Notes: a model not told the origin generated them from the letters alone. A stretch of 64,000 nucleotides of DNA from Bretschneidera sinensis (GCA_023935145.1 CM043697.1:59023501-59087500); one strand, 5' to 3'. Positions 1 through 12,403 are shown, counted from the first letter of the stretch. Program-made: numbers and translations.

Positions 1-1
1 A

Positions 2-1327
2 GTGAAGATACCACGGGGAATAATTGAGGACGTTTTAATAAAGGTGGATAAATTTTATTTCCCCATGGATTTTATTGTTCTTGACACAGAGCCGGTTCAA
101 AATGTGGGCATTCAGGTACCGGTGATTCTAGGGAGACCATTCTTAGCCACGGCTAATGCCCTGATAAATTGTAGGATAGGGGTGATGAAGATTTCCTTCA
201 GAAATATGACAGTGGAGCTGAATATCTTTGATATCAGTAAGCAACCACTGGAATATGATGAAGTGAGAAATGCATGCTTGATAGAGGAGATTATTAAGAA
301 GACTGTGGATGAATCAAGCATTGAGGACCCCTTGGAGGCATGCTTTGCTCAGTTTAGAGAGGATTTGGATTTGGATAAGTTACTTAAGTAAGCGAATGCT
401 AATTTGGAGTCTGCTCCTCGGGAAAGCAGTGAGATGGAGGAGACCGTAGCACCTGAACTCCCCAAGAAGGAACTTAAGCCTTTACCAGACAATCTTAAGT
501 ATAAGTTCCTAGGTCCAGCAGATTCTTTTTCTGTGATTATAGCTTCAGATTTGGCTGATGCTCAAGAGAAAAAATTATTGGACGTTTTAAGAGAGCACAA
601 GAAAGCTATCAACTAAACTAGTGAGGATATCAAGGGGATCATGGTGATGTACAAGATACATTTGGAGGAGAATGCCAAGCTATCGAGGGAGCCACAAAGA
701 AGGCTCAACCCGGCTATGCAAGAGGTTATGAGGACTGAAGTGATAAAGCTGTTGGATGTAGGGATTATTTATCCAATCTCTGATAGTAAATGGGTGAGCC
801 CTATTCATTTTATGCCCAAGTGAGCTGGATTGATGGTAGTGAAAAATAAGGATGACAAGTTGATTTCAACTTGTGCGCAGTCAGGATGGAGATTGAGTAT
901 AGACTACCGTAAGTTGAATGCTGCCATAAGGAATGATCATTTTCCACTACCATTTATTGATCAGATGGTGGAGTGCTTGGCTGGGCACAATTACTATTGC
1001 TTATTGGATGGTTATTCTGGATATAACTAGGTCCCTGTGGAATTCAAAGATCAGGAGAATACGACGTTTACATTACCTTTTGGGACATTTGCCTACCGTC
1101 GCATGCCCTTTGGGTTATACAATACACCCACTACTTTTCAGTGGTGCATGGTCAGCATATTCTCTGACATGGTAGAGTGTTTCTCAGAGATTTTCATGGA
1201 CGACTTCTCCGTGTTCGGTTCATCATTTGAGGAGTGTTTGCACCATTTCACTTTGATTTTAGTGCATTGCAAGGAGAAGAACCTGGTGCTTAATTGGGAG
1301 AAGTGTCGAGTCTGGCTGAAGACGTAA
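2..1327 (+). pseudogene. Athila-type pol remnant: protease end and reverse transcriptase
   Basis: Reading starts inside the retropepsin domain ([14 protein letters not shown] at about 118-160) and runs on, with stops at about 389, 614, 821 and 1028, through the RT. The fingers (WRLSIDYRKLN, near 888-920), the palm (LPFGTFAYRRMPFG) and the catalytic FMDD box (1193-1204) are present. The RT ends after LVLNWEKC near 1308 and then meets post-pol sequence, so connection, RNase H and integrase have been deleted. Four in-frame stops and the deletion make it a non-functional copy. In the family these domains process the polyprotein and copy the element RNA inside virus-like particles. Confidence 0.85.
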
Positions 1328-1949
1328 AACTTAGCGCTTATGGGAGGCACCCTACAACATATCCTTTCTGTTTGTTTATTATTTTAAATGTTTATTGTTA
1401 CTGTTTATTTCTAGTGTTTCTTTTGTTTTTCAATCTTTATTTTTCAGGGACAACGCGTACTTCAGTTCAAGTTTGGGGGTATGCAATGAGTCATGCCAGT
1501 CTAGCTAATTCTCCATCTCCCAGGTTAGCTCTCTCCATATTATTCACATATTGGGGACAATGTGTAAATTAAGTTTGGGGGTATGGGAGACACGTTACAC
1601 ATACTTTGTCCTAATTTGTTGTTGTTTTTTTCTTCGTGAAGATAAATACATGCTCATGTTATTTTGAAATTTTGGTTGATCTAAACAAGTACTGCGATGT
1701 GATGTCATTGGTGAGCTTAAAATCGTGAACACATGATTTGATGATAGAGTATTAAAACTTTGTTACTTACTTTAGGCATTTAAGAATTCACATGTTTGAT
1801 CTAATCTGACATGAGCACATAATTGTGTGAGGTATGACATGTGATTTTAATGTGTATATGTCCATGATTTAGCTAACTGGATGACTTGTTTGATAAACAC
1901 TTTGGCATAGAAAAGTATAAAAAAAATAAAAATAAAAATAATTATTTAT

Positions 1950-2131
1950 AATGATCATCAATAAACTTTCCACTGAGTAACTGGACATCTTGCCTCAGTA
2001 AGCAGTGAGTGTTCACGTCAAAAGGTGGGAAATTTATTATAATGATCATTGCAAAACTTTCCACTGAGTAATTGGTCCTCTTGCCTCAGTAAGCAGTGAG
2101 TGTTCACGTCAAAAGGTGGGAATTTTGCTTG
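1950..2131 (+). repeat. 91-bp tandem duplication
   Basis: Two adjacent copies (1950-2040, 2041-2131) share AATGATCAT, the ACTTTCCACTGAGTAA block and CAGTGAGTGTTCACGTCAAA. They differ at several positions, so the duplication is not recent. Confidence 0.85.
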
Positions 2132-2668
2132 GTAGCATTAAGGCTAGTTTAGTTTCATAGCCTTTTTTACTTGAGTTAGTAAGTCCTTAGGGGTGCCTTT
2201 ACACCTAATGCCCTAAAACCATCTGGTTTGGGAGTCGTTGACTCAACACTCGATACCTGGGTCAATTAGAAAGCTTAAGGGAACTAAACATAGTAGAGCT
2301 TTATAATAAAAAAAATTATAAAAAAATAAAATAAAACTATGCTATTATTGTTCGTTCTGATGAGAAATTCTGTGAATCTTGAGACATGGAGACATTATAC
2401 ATTGAAGTTATTTGGAAACCTCATCTGTATATGCTAATTCACTTTACACTGATTCAAGCTTGTGATGTCTTAGTCTGCCTCTTGTAAGTAATTAAGTTTT
2501 AAAATTGCAAAGATGAGTTATATCTTTTTTAAGCTTGCTCATGAATGAATATTATGGTTTCGAGTGCTCCTTAAATTTTTGGATACTATGAGTGATGAAC
2601 ATATCTTTATGTTCTTTGTTTTTCATTTAGTTTTTTATTTTGTTTTGCTAAGGGACTAGCAAAACGTA

Positions 2669-2682
2669 AGTTTGGGGGTATT
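2669..2682 (+). promoter_or_regulatory. Polypurine tract of the Athila-type element
   Basis: AGTTTGGGGGTATT lies directly before the TGATGAGT start of the 3' LTR. In LTR retrotransposons this tract primes plus-strand DNA synthesis. The same core occurs twice further upstream (about 1470 and 1573), as expected for accessory tracts. Confidence 0.7.
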
Positions 2683-2832
2683 TGATGAGTACAAAATATT
2701 ACATATTTTGGCCCCTTAATTTACATTTGTTAGTTTAGGAATTTGTTACTTTGAGTTGTTTTCGTTGTTTTACAGGTTTACAAGCACTCGGAAAGGAGTT
2801 TCACTAAAATTGTCATAATTACCTGTATAGAC

Positions 2833-3190
2833 CAGTCATTTTTGTGGATTTTACTATATTGATTCAGGAAGAACCAGGAGATGAGCCATATATACTTTGC
2901 AAGATCTGGATGTCTATTTTCTGAAGAATTTTACGGCTCGTAAAAACGATTTTTCTAGAGAAAGTTATGATAGTTTTAGTAGAGAAAGGTCAGGCTGTGT
3001 GTGATTTCAGCGTGGCAGATCAGTCATTTTTGTGGATTTTACTGTATTGATTCAGGAAGAACCAGGAGATGAGCCATATATGCTTGGAAAGATCTGGATG
3101 TCTATTTTTTGAGGAATTTTACGGCTCATAAAAATGATTTTTTTAGAGAAAGTATGGCAGTTTTAGTAGACAAAGGTCAAGCAGTGCACC
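2833..3190 (+). repeat. 188-bp tandem duplication inside the Athila LTR
   Basis: CAGTCATTTTTGTGGATTTT starts at 2833 and again at 3021. The two units stay alignable (AACCAGGAGATGAGCCATAT, TTTTACGGCTC) until about 3190, with scattered substitutions and small gaps. It lies in U3 upstream of the TATA box, so it duplicates possible promoter elements. Confidence 0.85.
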
Positions 3191-3280
3191 ATGCTGCGCT
3201 CGAGCGCACAAGACTGTGATCGAGCGCACTCGGGCAGTATCCCACATCGAATTTGAAACACATTGCACTCTTGAGTTTCC

Positions 3281-3289
3281 ATATAAAAG
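3281..3289 (+). promoter_or_regulatory. LTR TATA box
   Basis: ATATAAAAG followed by a CCCCACC stretch, in the middle of the LTR. The position and sequence fit the U3 core promoter of a gypsy LTR. Activity is inferred only. Confidence 0.55.
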
Positions 3290-4083
3290 CCCCACCTCAC
3301 TGAAGCAACTGGAGCAATCTGGAGGACTTCTGCTAGCATTCTGGTGGATCTCGAAGGCTTTGCTACCATGAGGGGAAGTACTGCCCAACAACGAGTGGAA
3401 TTTCTCCTAATGTATAGTCAGTTTTAATTTATTTCTTTTTTAGTTTTAATGTTTAGCACTTTTATTATGGACTTTAGTTTCATAATTATGATAGGCTAAA
3501 ATCTTCATCTAAGGTTGAAGATAAAGCCTCGCCATTGTTTGGCATAATATTTTCATATTTGTTCATACAATTTTGATATTTTTAGTATAAATGTTCTGTT
3601 CAATTATTTGAGTAAAATCTTATGAATGATTGCTTTTAAATTGTTAAATTGGATATTCCTTGTGTTTCATCTGCCGGATATGGCAGATCATTCAAATTAG
3701 ACTGGATATCCATTGTGATTTGTGAATTAAACGGATACATTGGATGGTTTTGGTTTAGTTTGGGTATTCGCCGTGATTTGTATAACGGTGGCTTCATGGA
3801 ATGATTTGATAGATTATTTTTATATAGAACATGAACATATATGCTTTACTTTGGTAAGGTGGATTCAGAAACCTTAGTATTTTTATTATTTGTTTTAAAT
3901 CAATTTAGTTTAGTTTATACTCTTTGCATAATACAACTCAAAATTTGGAACTAGGGTAAAATAGGTTTAGTTTAGATAAAAATATATTTTCTCAACGCAA
4001 TTCCTTGTGGATTCGACCTCGCACTTGCACAACACTATATTGCAAAAGATTCGTGCGCTTGCGAGTAATTTAAAACTCACAAC

Positions 4084-5031
4084 ATTGTTCATATACATAT
4101 ACATTAAATAAGATAACAGAAAGAATCGGGAAATGGTCGGTCTAATGGAATAACCGTGACAGTCGGTATATGCTGGAAATAAAAGGGACACCATGACAAC
4201 CGATATATGCTAGAAATAAATTCCGTGACAGCCAGGATAAGCTGTAAAGAACAAGGAAGGGGCCAGTCTAAGATAATAATAACCTACCGACAGGTGGGAA
4301 GACATTCCCATCATAATCATTCATGCATGGCATCTGATTTAATTATTGCTTACATCATTGAAATGTTGATGTGTGGTGTGTTATTATGAAATTGTTTATA
4401 GATGAACTGGTCTCGGAGAGAGAGACAGTTATGGTGAGAAAGAAACAAAAAAAATGATAAGAACCATCTAAATGGTGGACTCTATGATATGAATCTCATT
4501 ACGAGGTATTTATGAGATAAGTGATGGTCTTAAGGTGAACCAACGAATGAGAAGAAGAGATTGATAAAGAATGAATCTTATGACATGTGTAGTGATAGTA
4601 GAAAGTTATCATCAAGTTATGTGAAATATAAATGATTAAATATAAAAAGGGCTATTATGCAAACTGAATACTTTTAGTACATTTAATTCACTAAGCTTGT
4701 GAAGCTCACCCTTTATTGTACAATGATTTCAGGTAACAGACAGGACAAATAGTTTGGTGAGTTGAGGTTCAGAAGAAATCATTTTCTGTAAATGATGTAT
4801 GTGTCAACATCCTCAGACTAATGAGAAAAAAAATAAAAATTTATTTGTAAATATTCATGCATTTTACGTTGTATCTAATGTTTAAATATCATATTGATGT
4901 AGGTTGAGGATTGATGCAAAATCTTCTATTGGTGTTATTTATTTTTATTGTTGCATATATGTGTCGTGTTGAGATTTTCAAAATGTGATGACACCATCTC
5001 GGGGGTGACAAACCCGGGATAAGTCGTAACA
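4084..5031 (+). repeat. 5' LTR (right part) of the Tekay-like element
   Basis: It aligns with 16014-16975 of the 3' LTR almost throughout (for example AAGATAATAATAAC, ATGATTTCAGGT, ATATATGTGTCGTG) and ends in GTCGTAACA next to the primer-binding site. The first 1.2 kb of the LTR is missing because the Athila LTR abuts at 4083. Confidence 0.9.
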
Positions 5032-5035
5032 ATTT

Positions 5036-5047
5036 TGGTATAAGAGC
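5036..5047 (+). promoter_or_regulatory. Primer-binding site (tRNA-iMet type)
   Basis: TGGTATAAGAGC lies four bases after the LTR end. It differs from the usual initiator-tRNA-Met complement TGGTATCAGAGC at one position. It primes minus-strand synthesis in this element class. Confidence 0.8.
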
Positions 5048-5114
5048 ATTAAGTTTTATGATTCTGTAGACTGCATAAAAAGAAAGAAAGTGGAAGATTA
5101 AAATAAATTATAAT

Positions 5115-7448
5115 GAACAGTCTAAGGATGACACGTGGATGCGCTAAAGCTAGAGTTAGAGTTGTTAATTTGAGAGGGCGTGGTAGGCCCCCAATATTTT
5201 TGACAAGTCGAGGTTGAGTCTGAATCTGTGGTTCCTATAAAGGAACGTGTTGATAGTATAATTGATATTAGTAAAGGTATAAGAGAATCTGAAGTTGAAA
5301 GAGATGAGCTAAGATAAGCTCTTGCACATACTCTTGAGAAAATTGATGCAACGGATAATAGAGTTGGTAGCCTATAGCATAGACGTAATGAACAGGCTAG
5401 GGTAGTGCCTGAGGTGGTTGTAAATCCAATAATGGTAAATGTTCAAAAGGGGAAAAATGAGTTTATGCATGAGATGCAAGGAGATTGTTAAGACGAATGC
5501 CTTGTTGTTTAAAGGATCTATGAATCCTTTTAAGCCTAAGTTTTGGGAGAAACTTGTAGAGAGATTATTTGGTATTTTTACCAGTAACTGACACGTAGAG
5601 GGGTGCCTTTGCTTTGTTTGAGTTAGAAAAAGAAGCTTTAAAATAATGAGAGGATACTCTATCCAGGGTAAGTGCAGAAGTTGATAGACCCTTAACCTGG
5701 AATAGGTTTTAAGAGGTTTTTCCTTGATAAATACTTTTCTTATACCTCTAGAGCCCAACAAAAGAGAGATTTTATTTATTTGGGGTAAATGTATTGATTA
5801 TTACTCAGTATGATAAGAGATTTATGGATTTTTCGAGGTTTGTACCAAAAATAGTAAACCTAGAGGAGAAGAAGTGTAAAAGGTTCATAAATGAACTATA
5901 TTTTAAGATTTGATCAAAACTATCTTACATGAGGCATATAAATTATGTCATATTAGTGGATATAACCCTTCAGATTGAGAAGGACGTGATGGAAAGTAGA
6001 GGTAGGAGGAATCAGTGAAAGAGGTTTAGATTTGAGGAACTCAGAAGTGGTACCAGTATGAGTTGTGCAGAGTGGGAAACCGCTTAGAGGAAGCGTTCCT
6101 TGTCACAAGGAATTAAAGCACGGAGTCAGAGGCAAGCAAGATCTGCTACTTCTGTAGCTCAGAACACTATTGGTGGGACCCTTAGATTTGGGAGACAAAT
6201 TATGTGAACTGGGAGTCATGGCAGAGGAAGTAAGTATGCCACCAAGAGGAAGTGGTAATCTGATGTATGATTAAGAGACAGCGGTTTGTCATAGATATAA
6301 TCCGATAAGATATTTATCCCATAATTGTTCTAATTTGAGGTGCTTTGTATATAAAGAAAGTGGGCATATCAATGTTGGTTGACTGGTGCAACCCATTCTT
6401 TTGCATCTAATATTCATATGAAGTATTTATTAGTCCTTGGATGCAAAATATTTTGTTGAAGTTTTCCACTAGAGATAGAGTGATAATCATAAATGTTTAT
6501 AAGTGTGATGTGATTTGTATCAGTGATAGAGAATCTAAAGCTAATTTATTATCTTTGAATATGATAAAATTTCATTTAATTTTGAGAATGAATTGGTTGT
6601 CGATGTATTACGATTGGGGTGATTGTTCCAGAAAGAAGGTAATGTTCAAGATATAGACATAAAGAGTATGTACAGATTACAAATAGTTGAATAAGAACAA
6701 ATATCTTTTTTCCAGGATAAATAAATTGTTTGAGTGGTGTAAGGAGTGAGAGTGGTTTTTTAAGATAAACCAGAGATTAGGTTATCACCAGTTAAGGATA
6801 GAGAATAGAGACGTGCCTAAGACTGCTTTTAGGACACGTTATGGTCTTAAGCTTCTCGTGATGTCATTTAGATTGACTAATGTTCCAGAAACATTCAAAG
6901 ACTTGATGAATAGAGTTTTTAAACTATATCTTAACAAGTTTATGGTTGTATTTGATATTCTAATATATTCTAAGAAGAAAGAACAACATGTGAAATATTA
7001 GGCAGTGTGTTGGAGATTCTGAAGAGAGAGAAATTATATGCAAGGTTTTCTAAGTGTGAGTATTGGTTAAATGAAATAAATTTCTTAGAACATATAATAT
7101 CAGGAAATGGTATAACAGTTGATCCACAAAAGGTAGTTGCAATGTTAAGTTGGGAGAAATTAACTAATGTGACTAAGATTAGAATCTTCTTGGGGTTAGC
7201 TGGTTATTATAGAAGATTCTTTCAGAAATTTTTATTATTGAAATACTGTTGAATAGACTGACCAAGAAAGAGGTGAGATTTGTATGGTGAGGGAAGTGTG
7301 AGAAAAATTTCCAATTCATAGAGGAGAAATTAACTACAGCTCCAGTATTGGTGTTTCCTTTTGGTGATAAAGGATTTGTGGTATATAGTGATACATCACA
7401 TCAATGATTGGGATATGTGTAACATAAGAAATTTGTGGCCTATTATTC
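5115..7448 (+). pseudogene. Tekay-like gag-protease-RT remnant
   Basis: Only fragments read in any one frame. A candidate gag start lies near 5127, and a decayed zinc-knuckle region near 6290-6380. A protease piece (TGATHSFAS, about 6385-6415) is followed by a second protease segment with MNWLSMYYDW at about 6585-6620. RT pieces are at 6813-7001 and 7007-7252. The RT catalytic stretch reads FMVVFDILIYS, so the double aspartate of the YVDD/FIDD box is lost. RNase H starts after LGLAGYYRRFF and is interrupted by the copia element at 7454. Dense stops and frameshifts rule out function. Confidence 0.75.
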
Positions 7449-7453
7449 TAGGC

Positions 7454-8310
7454 TGTTGGTGTTTGTCTAAGGTTTAAACAAGGAAAAAATCAGCATCAAG
7501 TGCACACCAGTGTGTGCCGCGGCCTGGCTCTTCCAAGGTACGGCGCCCAATAAAAGAGAAGACCTAGAGGAGGTGTCCGCCATGGCTCAACCTCCCCCAG
7601 GCTACTGCGCCCAGAATAGATGTAACATGGTGAAGTTTCAGCACACTCTAGGCCGCGGCATGCCCTATTCTAGGCCGCGGCCTGAAGGCATACTGATGCC
7701 TTTTGGTTCAACCTTCTGTTAAGTGCGTGAGACATATTCAAAATGCACAGGATCGCTTAGAATTGATTAAGGGCTAAGGTTGATTGGTCCTCAAGATCTA
7801 AAGGTGGATATTGATCCTCAAGATGGGTCAAGAAGTTGGTGCACTATATAAAGGGTCACCTAGCTTCAATCTCCATAAGTATAAGGGATAACTTGTGATT
7901 GAAAGTGAGATCAATTGTAAGAGTGCAAAGACACAAAACAAGAGAGACTCATTGTAAAGGCTGGTTATTTAGAAATAGATAGTAGAATAAAAAGGCTTGT
8001 AAAGGGAATTTTCTTAGGATAATTCCAGGGTTAGTTCTTATCACTTTCTTTTACTTCTTCTTTTTTGGTTCTTCAAGAACTTGAGTTTCTTGGAGAGGCT
8101 TGCTGTATTTGTAAAAAACCATTGATTTAGTGCAGAGAGTTCAAAGGAACTCACGGGGACGTAGGCTATTGCCGAACCTCGATAACAATTGTTGTGTCAT
8201 TTCTTTTCTTTGATTTCTGTTTCTGTTTCTGATTCATCTTTACAAGTCATTCTAGACTTGGGTGTTTTTGGAAGATCACCACCTGGGCATCTCCAAGGTG
8301 ATTTCCAGCA
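7454..8310 (+). repeat. 5' LTR of copia A
   Basis: 857 bp, TGTTGG to CAGCA. A GC-rich block at about 7500-7700 carries repeated GGCCGCGGC-type motifs. A TATA box (TATATAAAG, 7845-7853) marks the core promoter. Matched along its length by 12485-13349. Confidence 0.95.
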
Positions 8311-8311
8311 G

Positions 8312-8323
8312 TGGTATCGGAGA
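8312..8323 (+). promoter_or_regulatory. Primer-binding site of copia A
   Basis: TGGTATCGGAGA begins one base after the LTR and matches the initiator-tRNA-Met complement at 10 of 12 positions. Confidence 0.75.
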
Positions 8324-8536
8324 CGAATGAGCTTTGGATAGTGAGTATCGAAGCTGGAACAGAAGGTGATGGAGTTAAGACTCCAAGAATAACGGAGTAA
8401 AGATCAAGATCAGATAGTGTTCTTGAGGGTTATTCAAGAACGGTATTGAGATCAATCTTCGATCGTGTTCTTAAGGTTTAGAAGAAGTTGGAAAACAATT
8501 GTGGGTGCTGCACAAATCTAAGATTTTCTCCACAAG

Positions 8537-9257
8537 ATGGCTTCAAATTTCATTGTTGAGAAGTTTAATAGAAAGGAAAACTTTGCCCTTTGGAAGTGGA
8601 AGACCAAGGTTTTTCTTATGCAACAGAAGATGGACTTGGCTATTGGAGAAGATGATGTTTTTCCAGCAAGTATCACAGAGGACCAGCGGATTGAGATGAA
8701 GAAGATGGCATACAACACCATTTTCTTGCATATGTTGGATAATGTCATAAGGGAGTGCAGAGACTCGAAAGATCCAGCTGTCATATAGAATAAACTAGAT
8801 GAGTTGTTTCTTACCAAAACTCTCCCTAATAAAATTGTTCCCGGATGAACAATTGGCTGTTATTTTGTTAAATTCTCTTCCTGATTATTTTGAAAATTTA
8901 ATTAATGCAATTGAATATGGAAGAGATACACTAACCAAGGAAATCGTGATTAATACTATAAGGGCTCATGATTTCAAAGCCAAGATAAGGGAAGCATCAA
9001 GTAGAGAAGGGCTGTTCGTTAGGGGAAGGCCAGCAACTCGGAATGGCAGTAGCATTCATGGAAACTACTGGGAAAAATCAAGAGGTAGAGGGCAGAGCCA
9101 TGGAAGATCGCATTCCAAATCGAAGTTTGGAGGGAAGCGATGCTTCTACTGCAATAAGGAGGGTCACTTCAAGAAAGATTGCAAGAAAAAGATATGGGAT
9201 GAGAGAGGAGGAAACTATACCAAGAATGGAGAGGCTTCGATTGCCAAGGGAGAATAG
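8537..9257 (+). pseudogene. Copia A gag remnant with zinc knuckle
   Basis: ATG at 8537 opens a typical copia gag start (FNRKENFALWKWK). A stop at 8786 falls where relatives have tryptophan. A deletion plus frame change near 8840 then removes part of the capsid, and the reading continues (AVILLNSLPDYFENL) to the zinc knuckle CYCNKEGHFKKDC at about 9141-9179. Gag forms the particle and binds RNA in intact relatives; this copy cannot make it in one piece. Confidence 0.85.
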
Positions 9258-9275
9258 TAAGATGATGTTCTTGTT

Positions 9276-10804
9276 GTGTACTCAAATGTGAGCAGGAGGC
9301 AAGGCAGTGAGAAATGGATCTTGGATACCGGGTGCATTTATCATATGTGCCCTCACAAGGATTGGTTCAAAAATTTCAAGGAAATCAATGATGGAAGGGT
9401 TTTCTTGGGGAATGACACTTCTTGCCAAGTAAAGGGGGTAGGAGACATCCAGTTGAGGATGTTTGATGGAGCCACAAGGTTGCTGTGGAATGTGAGGTAT
9501 CTTCCAGATTTGAAGAGGAATTTTATCTTATTGGGGCAGCTAGATTCTATGGGGTATTCATACAAAGCAGATGGAGGAAAGATTAAGGTGACCAAGGGAT
9601 CTTTGATAGTGATCAAAGCAGCAATAAAAGATGGACTCTATGAGATGATCGGAGAGACAGAAATCAAGGATCAAGAAACATGCTTGATGGCTGAGATGGA
9701 TAAGGTATCCCTTTGGCACACTCGCTTGGGACATATGAACGAAAAGGGCCTGCAAGTTCTCAGCAAGAATAGTCTACTTGGTGGGGATAAAGTAGAGAAA
9801 TTGCATTTCTGCGAGTGTTGCATTCTTGAGAAGCAACACCGGGTCAGCTTCAACACCGGAGTGCAGAAATCTAAGGGCATTCTTGACTACATTCATTCGG
9901 ACCTTTGGGGACCAGCAAGAACACCAACACAGGGAGGTAACTTTTACTTTCTGTCTTTAATTGATGATTATTCAAAAAATGTTTGGGTTTATTTGCTTAA
10001 AAATAAATCAGATGTTTTGAATAAATTTGTGGTGTGGAAAAAGTTGCTGGAGACTCAAATGGGTAGGGTAGTTAAGGCTTTACGAACTGATAATGGCTTA
10101 GAATTTTGCAATAAGGATTTTGATAAATTCTGTGAGTTAAATGACATTTTAAGGCCTAGAACGGTTGTAAAAACACCTTAGCAAAATGGAGTTGATGAGA
10201 TGATGAATAAATTATGGAAAAGGTTAGGTGCATGTTAATTGGGTCAGGTTTACCAAAATATTTTTGGGGGGAAGCTGTGTCTACTGTTGCATACTTGGTA
10301 AATATATTACCCTCTATAGCTTTAGAGCTCAAGACTCCCATGGAGATGTGGAGTGGGAAACCCCCTGAGTTGAGCAACCTTAGGACTTTTAGGTGTGCTG
10401 CCTTTGCACATCAAAATGATGATAAACTTAACCCAAGGTCTAGAAAATATGTATTTCTAGGGTATGATGATGGAGTTAATGGGTATAGGTTGTGGTCCTT
10501 AGAACCAAAAGGAATGAAACTCGTAATAAATAGGGATGTTATTTTTAATGAATTATTATTTCCCTATTTGGATAAAACTAACATTGCAGAGGCTAGTGAG
10601 CAAACCAGTCCAGAATTCGTGGAGCATCGCATCAAGGAAAATTCAGTTCAGGTAGAACAAGGAAGGCAAGAGAGTTCGGACCAGGTAGAGCCCTTTAATG
10701 AAGGCCATGCTCAGGATACTCAAGAGGAGGCTGAATTAGAAGAGGTTGATGCAGCAAATCAGAATGACTACCAGCTCACAAGGACCGGGAAAGAAGGGTG
10801 GTAA
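9276..10804 (+). pseudogene. Copia A protease and integrase remnant
   Basis: An aspartic protease (DTG intact in WILDTGCIYHMCPH) is followed by a pre-integrase zinc finger (HTRLGHM, then CECC) and the integrase core. The core aspartates are visible in HSDLWGP and LRTDNGLEF, and the glutamate lies in GVDEMM. A stop at 10179-10181 and a frame change before 10214 interrupt the core. The C-terminal part (YVFLGYDDGVNGYRLW) continues to 10804. Intact relatives cleave the polyprotein and insert the cDNA. Confidence 0.85.
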
Positions 10805-12403
10805 TGTAGCAGCTCTTTGGACAGAAGGAGAGGTTGAACCAGAAACTTACATGGATGCCATGGAATGTAAGGAGTCGCCAAAGTGGCAGCTAGCTATGGA
10901 GGAATAAATTGATTCTTTGAGGAAGAACAACTCTTGGGAATTGGTGCCTAACCCAGAAAAACAGAGAGTTGTGGATTGTAGGTGGATCTACAAGATCAAA
11001 GAAGGAAACACTCCAGGGGATGAAATCTAGTATAAAGCTAGGCTGGTGACGAAGGGGTTCACACAAAGAGAAGGCATAGATTTCACCGAAATATTCTCAC
11101 CGGTTGTGAAATACAAAACGATACGGATAGTATTGGCTATGGTGGTCTAATTTGATTGGGAGATCGAGCAAATGGATGTGAAGACGACATTCTTACATGG
11201 AGAGCTTGATGAGACCATCTACATGAGGCAACCCAAAGGCTATGAGGAAGGAAGGCATAGAGAGTTGGTGTGCAAATTGAAGAAATCTCTCTATGGCCTG
11301 AAGCAATCACCTCGGCAATGGAATAAGAGGTTCTATTCCTTTGTAACCAGCCTAGGTTTATGAGGAGCTACTATGATTCGTGCTAGTATTACAAAGGGCA
11401 CAAGGTGGAGGAAGTGGTGATCATCCTCATCTATGTCGATGATATACTGTTGGTTGGGAACAGTAGGGAGATGATAGAAGAATTGAAGTCTCAACTCAGT
11501 TCAGAGTTTGAGATGAAGGATCTTGGCCATGCACAGAAAATCCTTGGGATGAATATAATCCGAGAAAGGGAGAGAAACAGATTAAAGATCTCTCAGACTT
11601 CCTACATAGAGAACATGATATCTAAGTTCTCTATGGAAGATAACAAACCAGTGAAAGTTTCCTTTACTGGTCATTTCAAGTTCTCCAGCGATCAATGTCT
11701 GAGATTGAAGGCAGAAAAGAAGGTAATGGAAAAGGTCATTTACTCTAGTGTGGTTAGTTCAGTTATGTTCACCATGGTAAGCATTAGACCTGATATTGCT
11801 CATGCAATAAGCGTCCTCAGTAGGTTTATGAGTAATCCTGGAAAAAAGCATCGGTTTGGGATGAAGTGGTTACTGAGGTACTTGAAAGGAAGCCCAGAAG
11901 TAGGGCTGATTTATGAGAAGAGGGGTAAGTCCATCTGTCTTGAGAGTTATGCGGATTCGGACTATGGAGCAGACCGGGATAAAAGAAGATCGATTACCTC
12001 TTACTTCTTCAACTTAAATAGATGTTGTATAAGTTGGAAGGCTCAATTACAACTGGTGGTAGCACTCTCAACAACCGAGGCTGAGTACATAGCAGCAACG
12101 GAAGCCATTAAGGAGGCTATGTGGTGCAAAGGGTTGTTGGAAGAGTTGAAGGTCTTGAAAGAACAGGTGGTGGTGTATTCGGATAACCAAAGTGCATTGC
12201 ACTTGTATAAGAATCTAGTGTTCCCTGAGAGGACAAAGCACATAGATTTTCGATATCATTTCATTCGGGAAAATGTTACGGAAGGATGCATTCATATGGA
12301 CAAGGTAGTCACGGAGGAAAATCCTGCAGATTTACGCACCAAGGTTCTACCTCTAAGTAAGTTCAATCATTGTCGTGGACTACTTAGGATTGGAGTCGGT
12401 TGA
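10805..12403 (+). pseudogene. Copia A reverse transcriptase and RNase H remnant
   Basis: The RT begins in broken frame (WELVPNPEK near 10940) with stops at about 10906, 11028 and 11148. It resumes at 11172-11363 (MDVKTTFLHGELDE, SLYGLKQSPRQW) and after another frame break reads openly from 11405 to 12403. The catalytic YVDD is at 11432-11443. RNase H follows (DSDYGADRDKRRS, ALSTTEAEYIAATEA, DNQSALHL). The last 332 codons are uninterrupted, so the 3' half is better preserved than the 5' half. Confidence 0.88.

Larger units (their letters stand above)
1328..2682 (+). other. Athila post-pol non-coding region
   Basis: No convincing ORF is present. It opens with a motif (AAAACTTAGCGCTTATGG, 1326-1343) close to one I recognise downstream of pol in Athila elements. 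AGTTTGGGGGTAT occurs at about 1470, 1573 and 2669; only the last abuts the LTR. A 91-bp tandem duplication lies at 1950-2131. The env-like ORF carried by some Athila elements cannot be seen. Confidence 0.6.
1..4083 (+). mobile_element. Athila-type Ty3/gypsy LTR retrotransposon, 3' part
   Basis: The 3' half of a gypsy element enters from the left window edge: end of protease, reverse transcriptase, a long post-pol non-coding region, polypurine tract and a 3' LTR. The aspartic protease tail ([10 protein letters not shown]) and RT (FMDD box) resemble the Athila/Tat branch. The post-pol motif around 1328-1350 and the repeated AGTTTGGGGGTAT tracts are typical of Athila elements as I know them. RNase H and integrase are missing between the RT and the post-pol motif. 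The right LTR end abuts the interior of another gypsy LTR, so this element probably inserted there; its own 5' half would lie outside the window. Confidence 0.85.
2683..4083 (+). repeat. 3' LTR of the Athila-type element
   Basis: The LTR starts at TGATGAGTACAAAATATT, just after the polypurine tract, and ends at CACAACA near 4081-4084. There, sequence homologous to the interior of the LTR at 14811-16975 resumes (ATTGTTCATATACATAT). Length is about 1.4 kb. It contains a 188-bp tandem duplication and a TATA box. The exact right end is uncertain by a few bases because the paired LTR lies outside the window. Confidence 0.75.

Noticed and set aside
3143..3391. Minus-strand ORFs in the Athila LTR
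   Set aside because: Antisense of LTR sequence with a duplicated unit; no protein similarity.
7510..7722. 71-codon ORF in the copia A 5' LTR
   Set aside because: Lies in the GC-rich U3 block and is not kept in the 3' LTR; not a gene.
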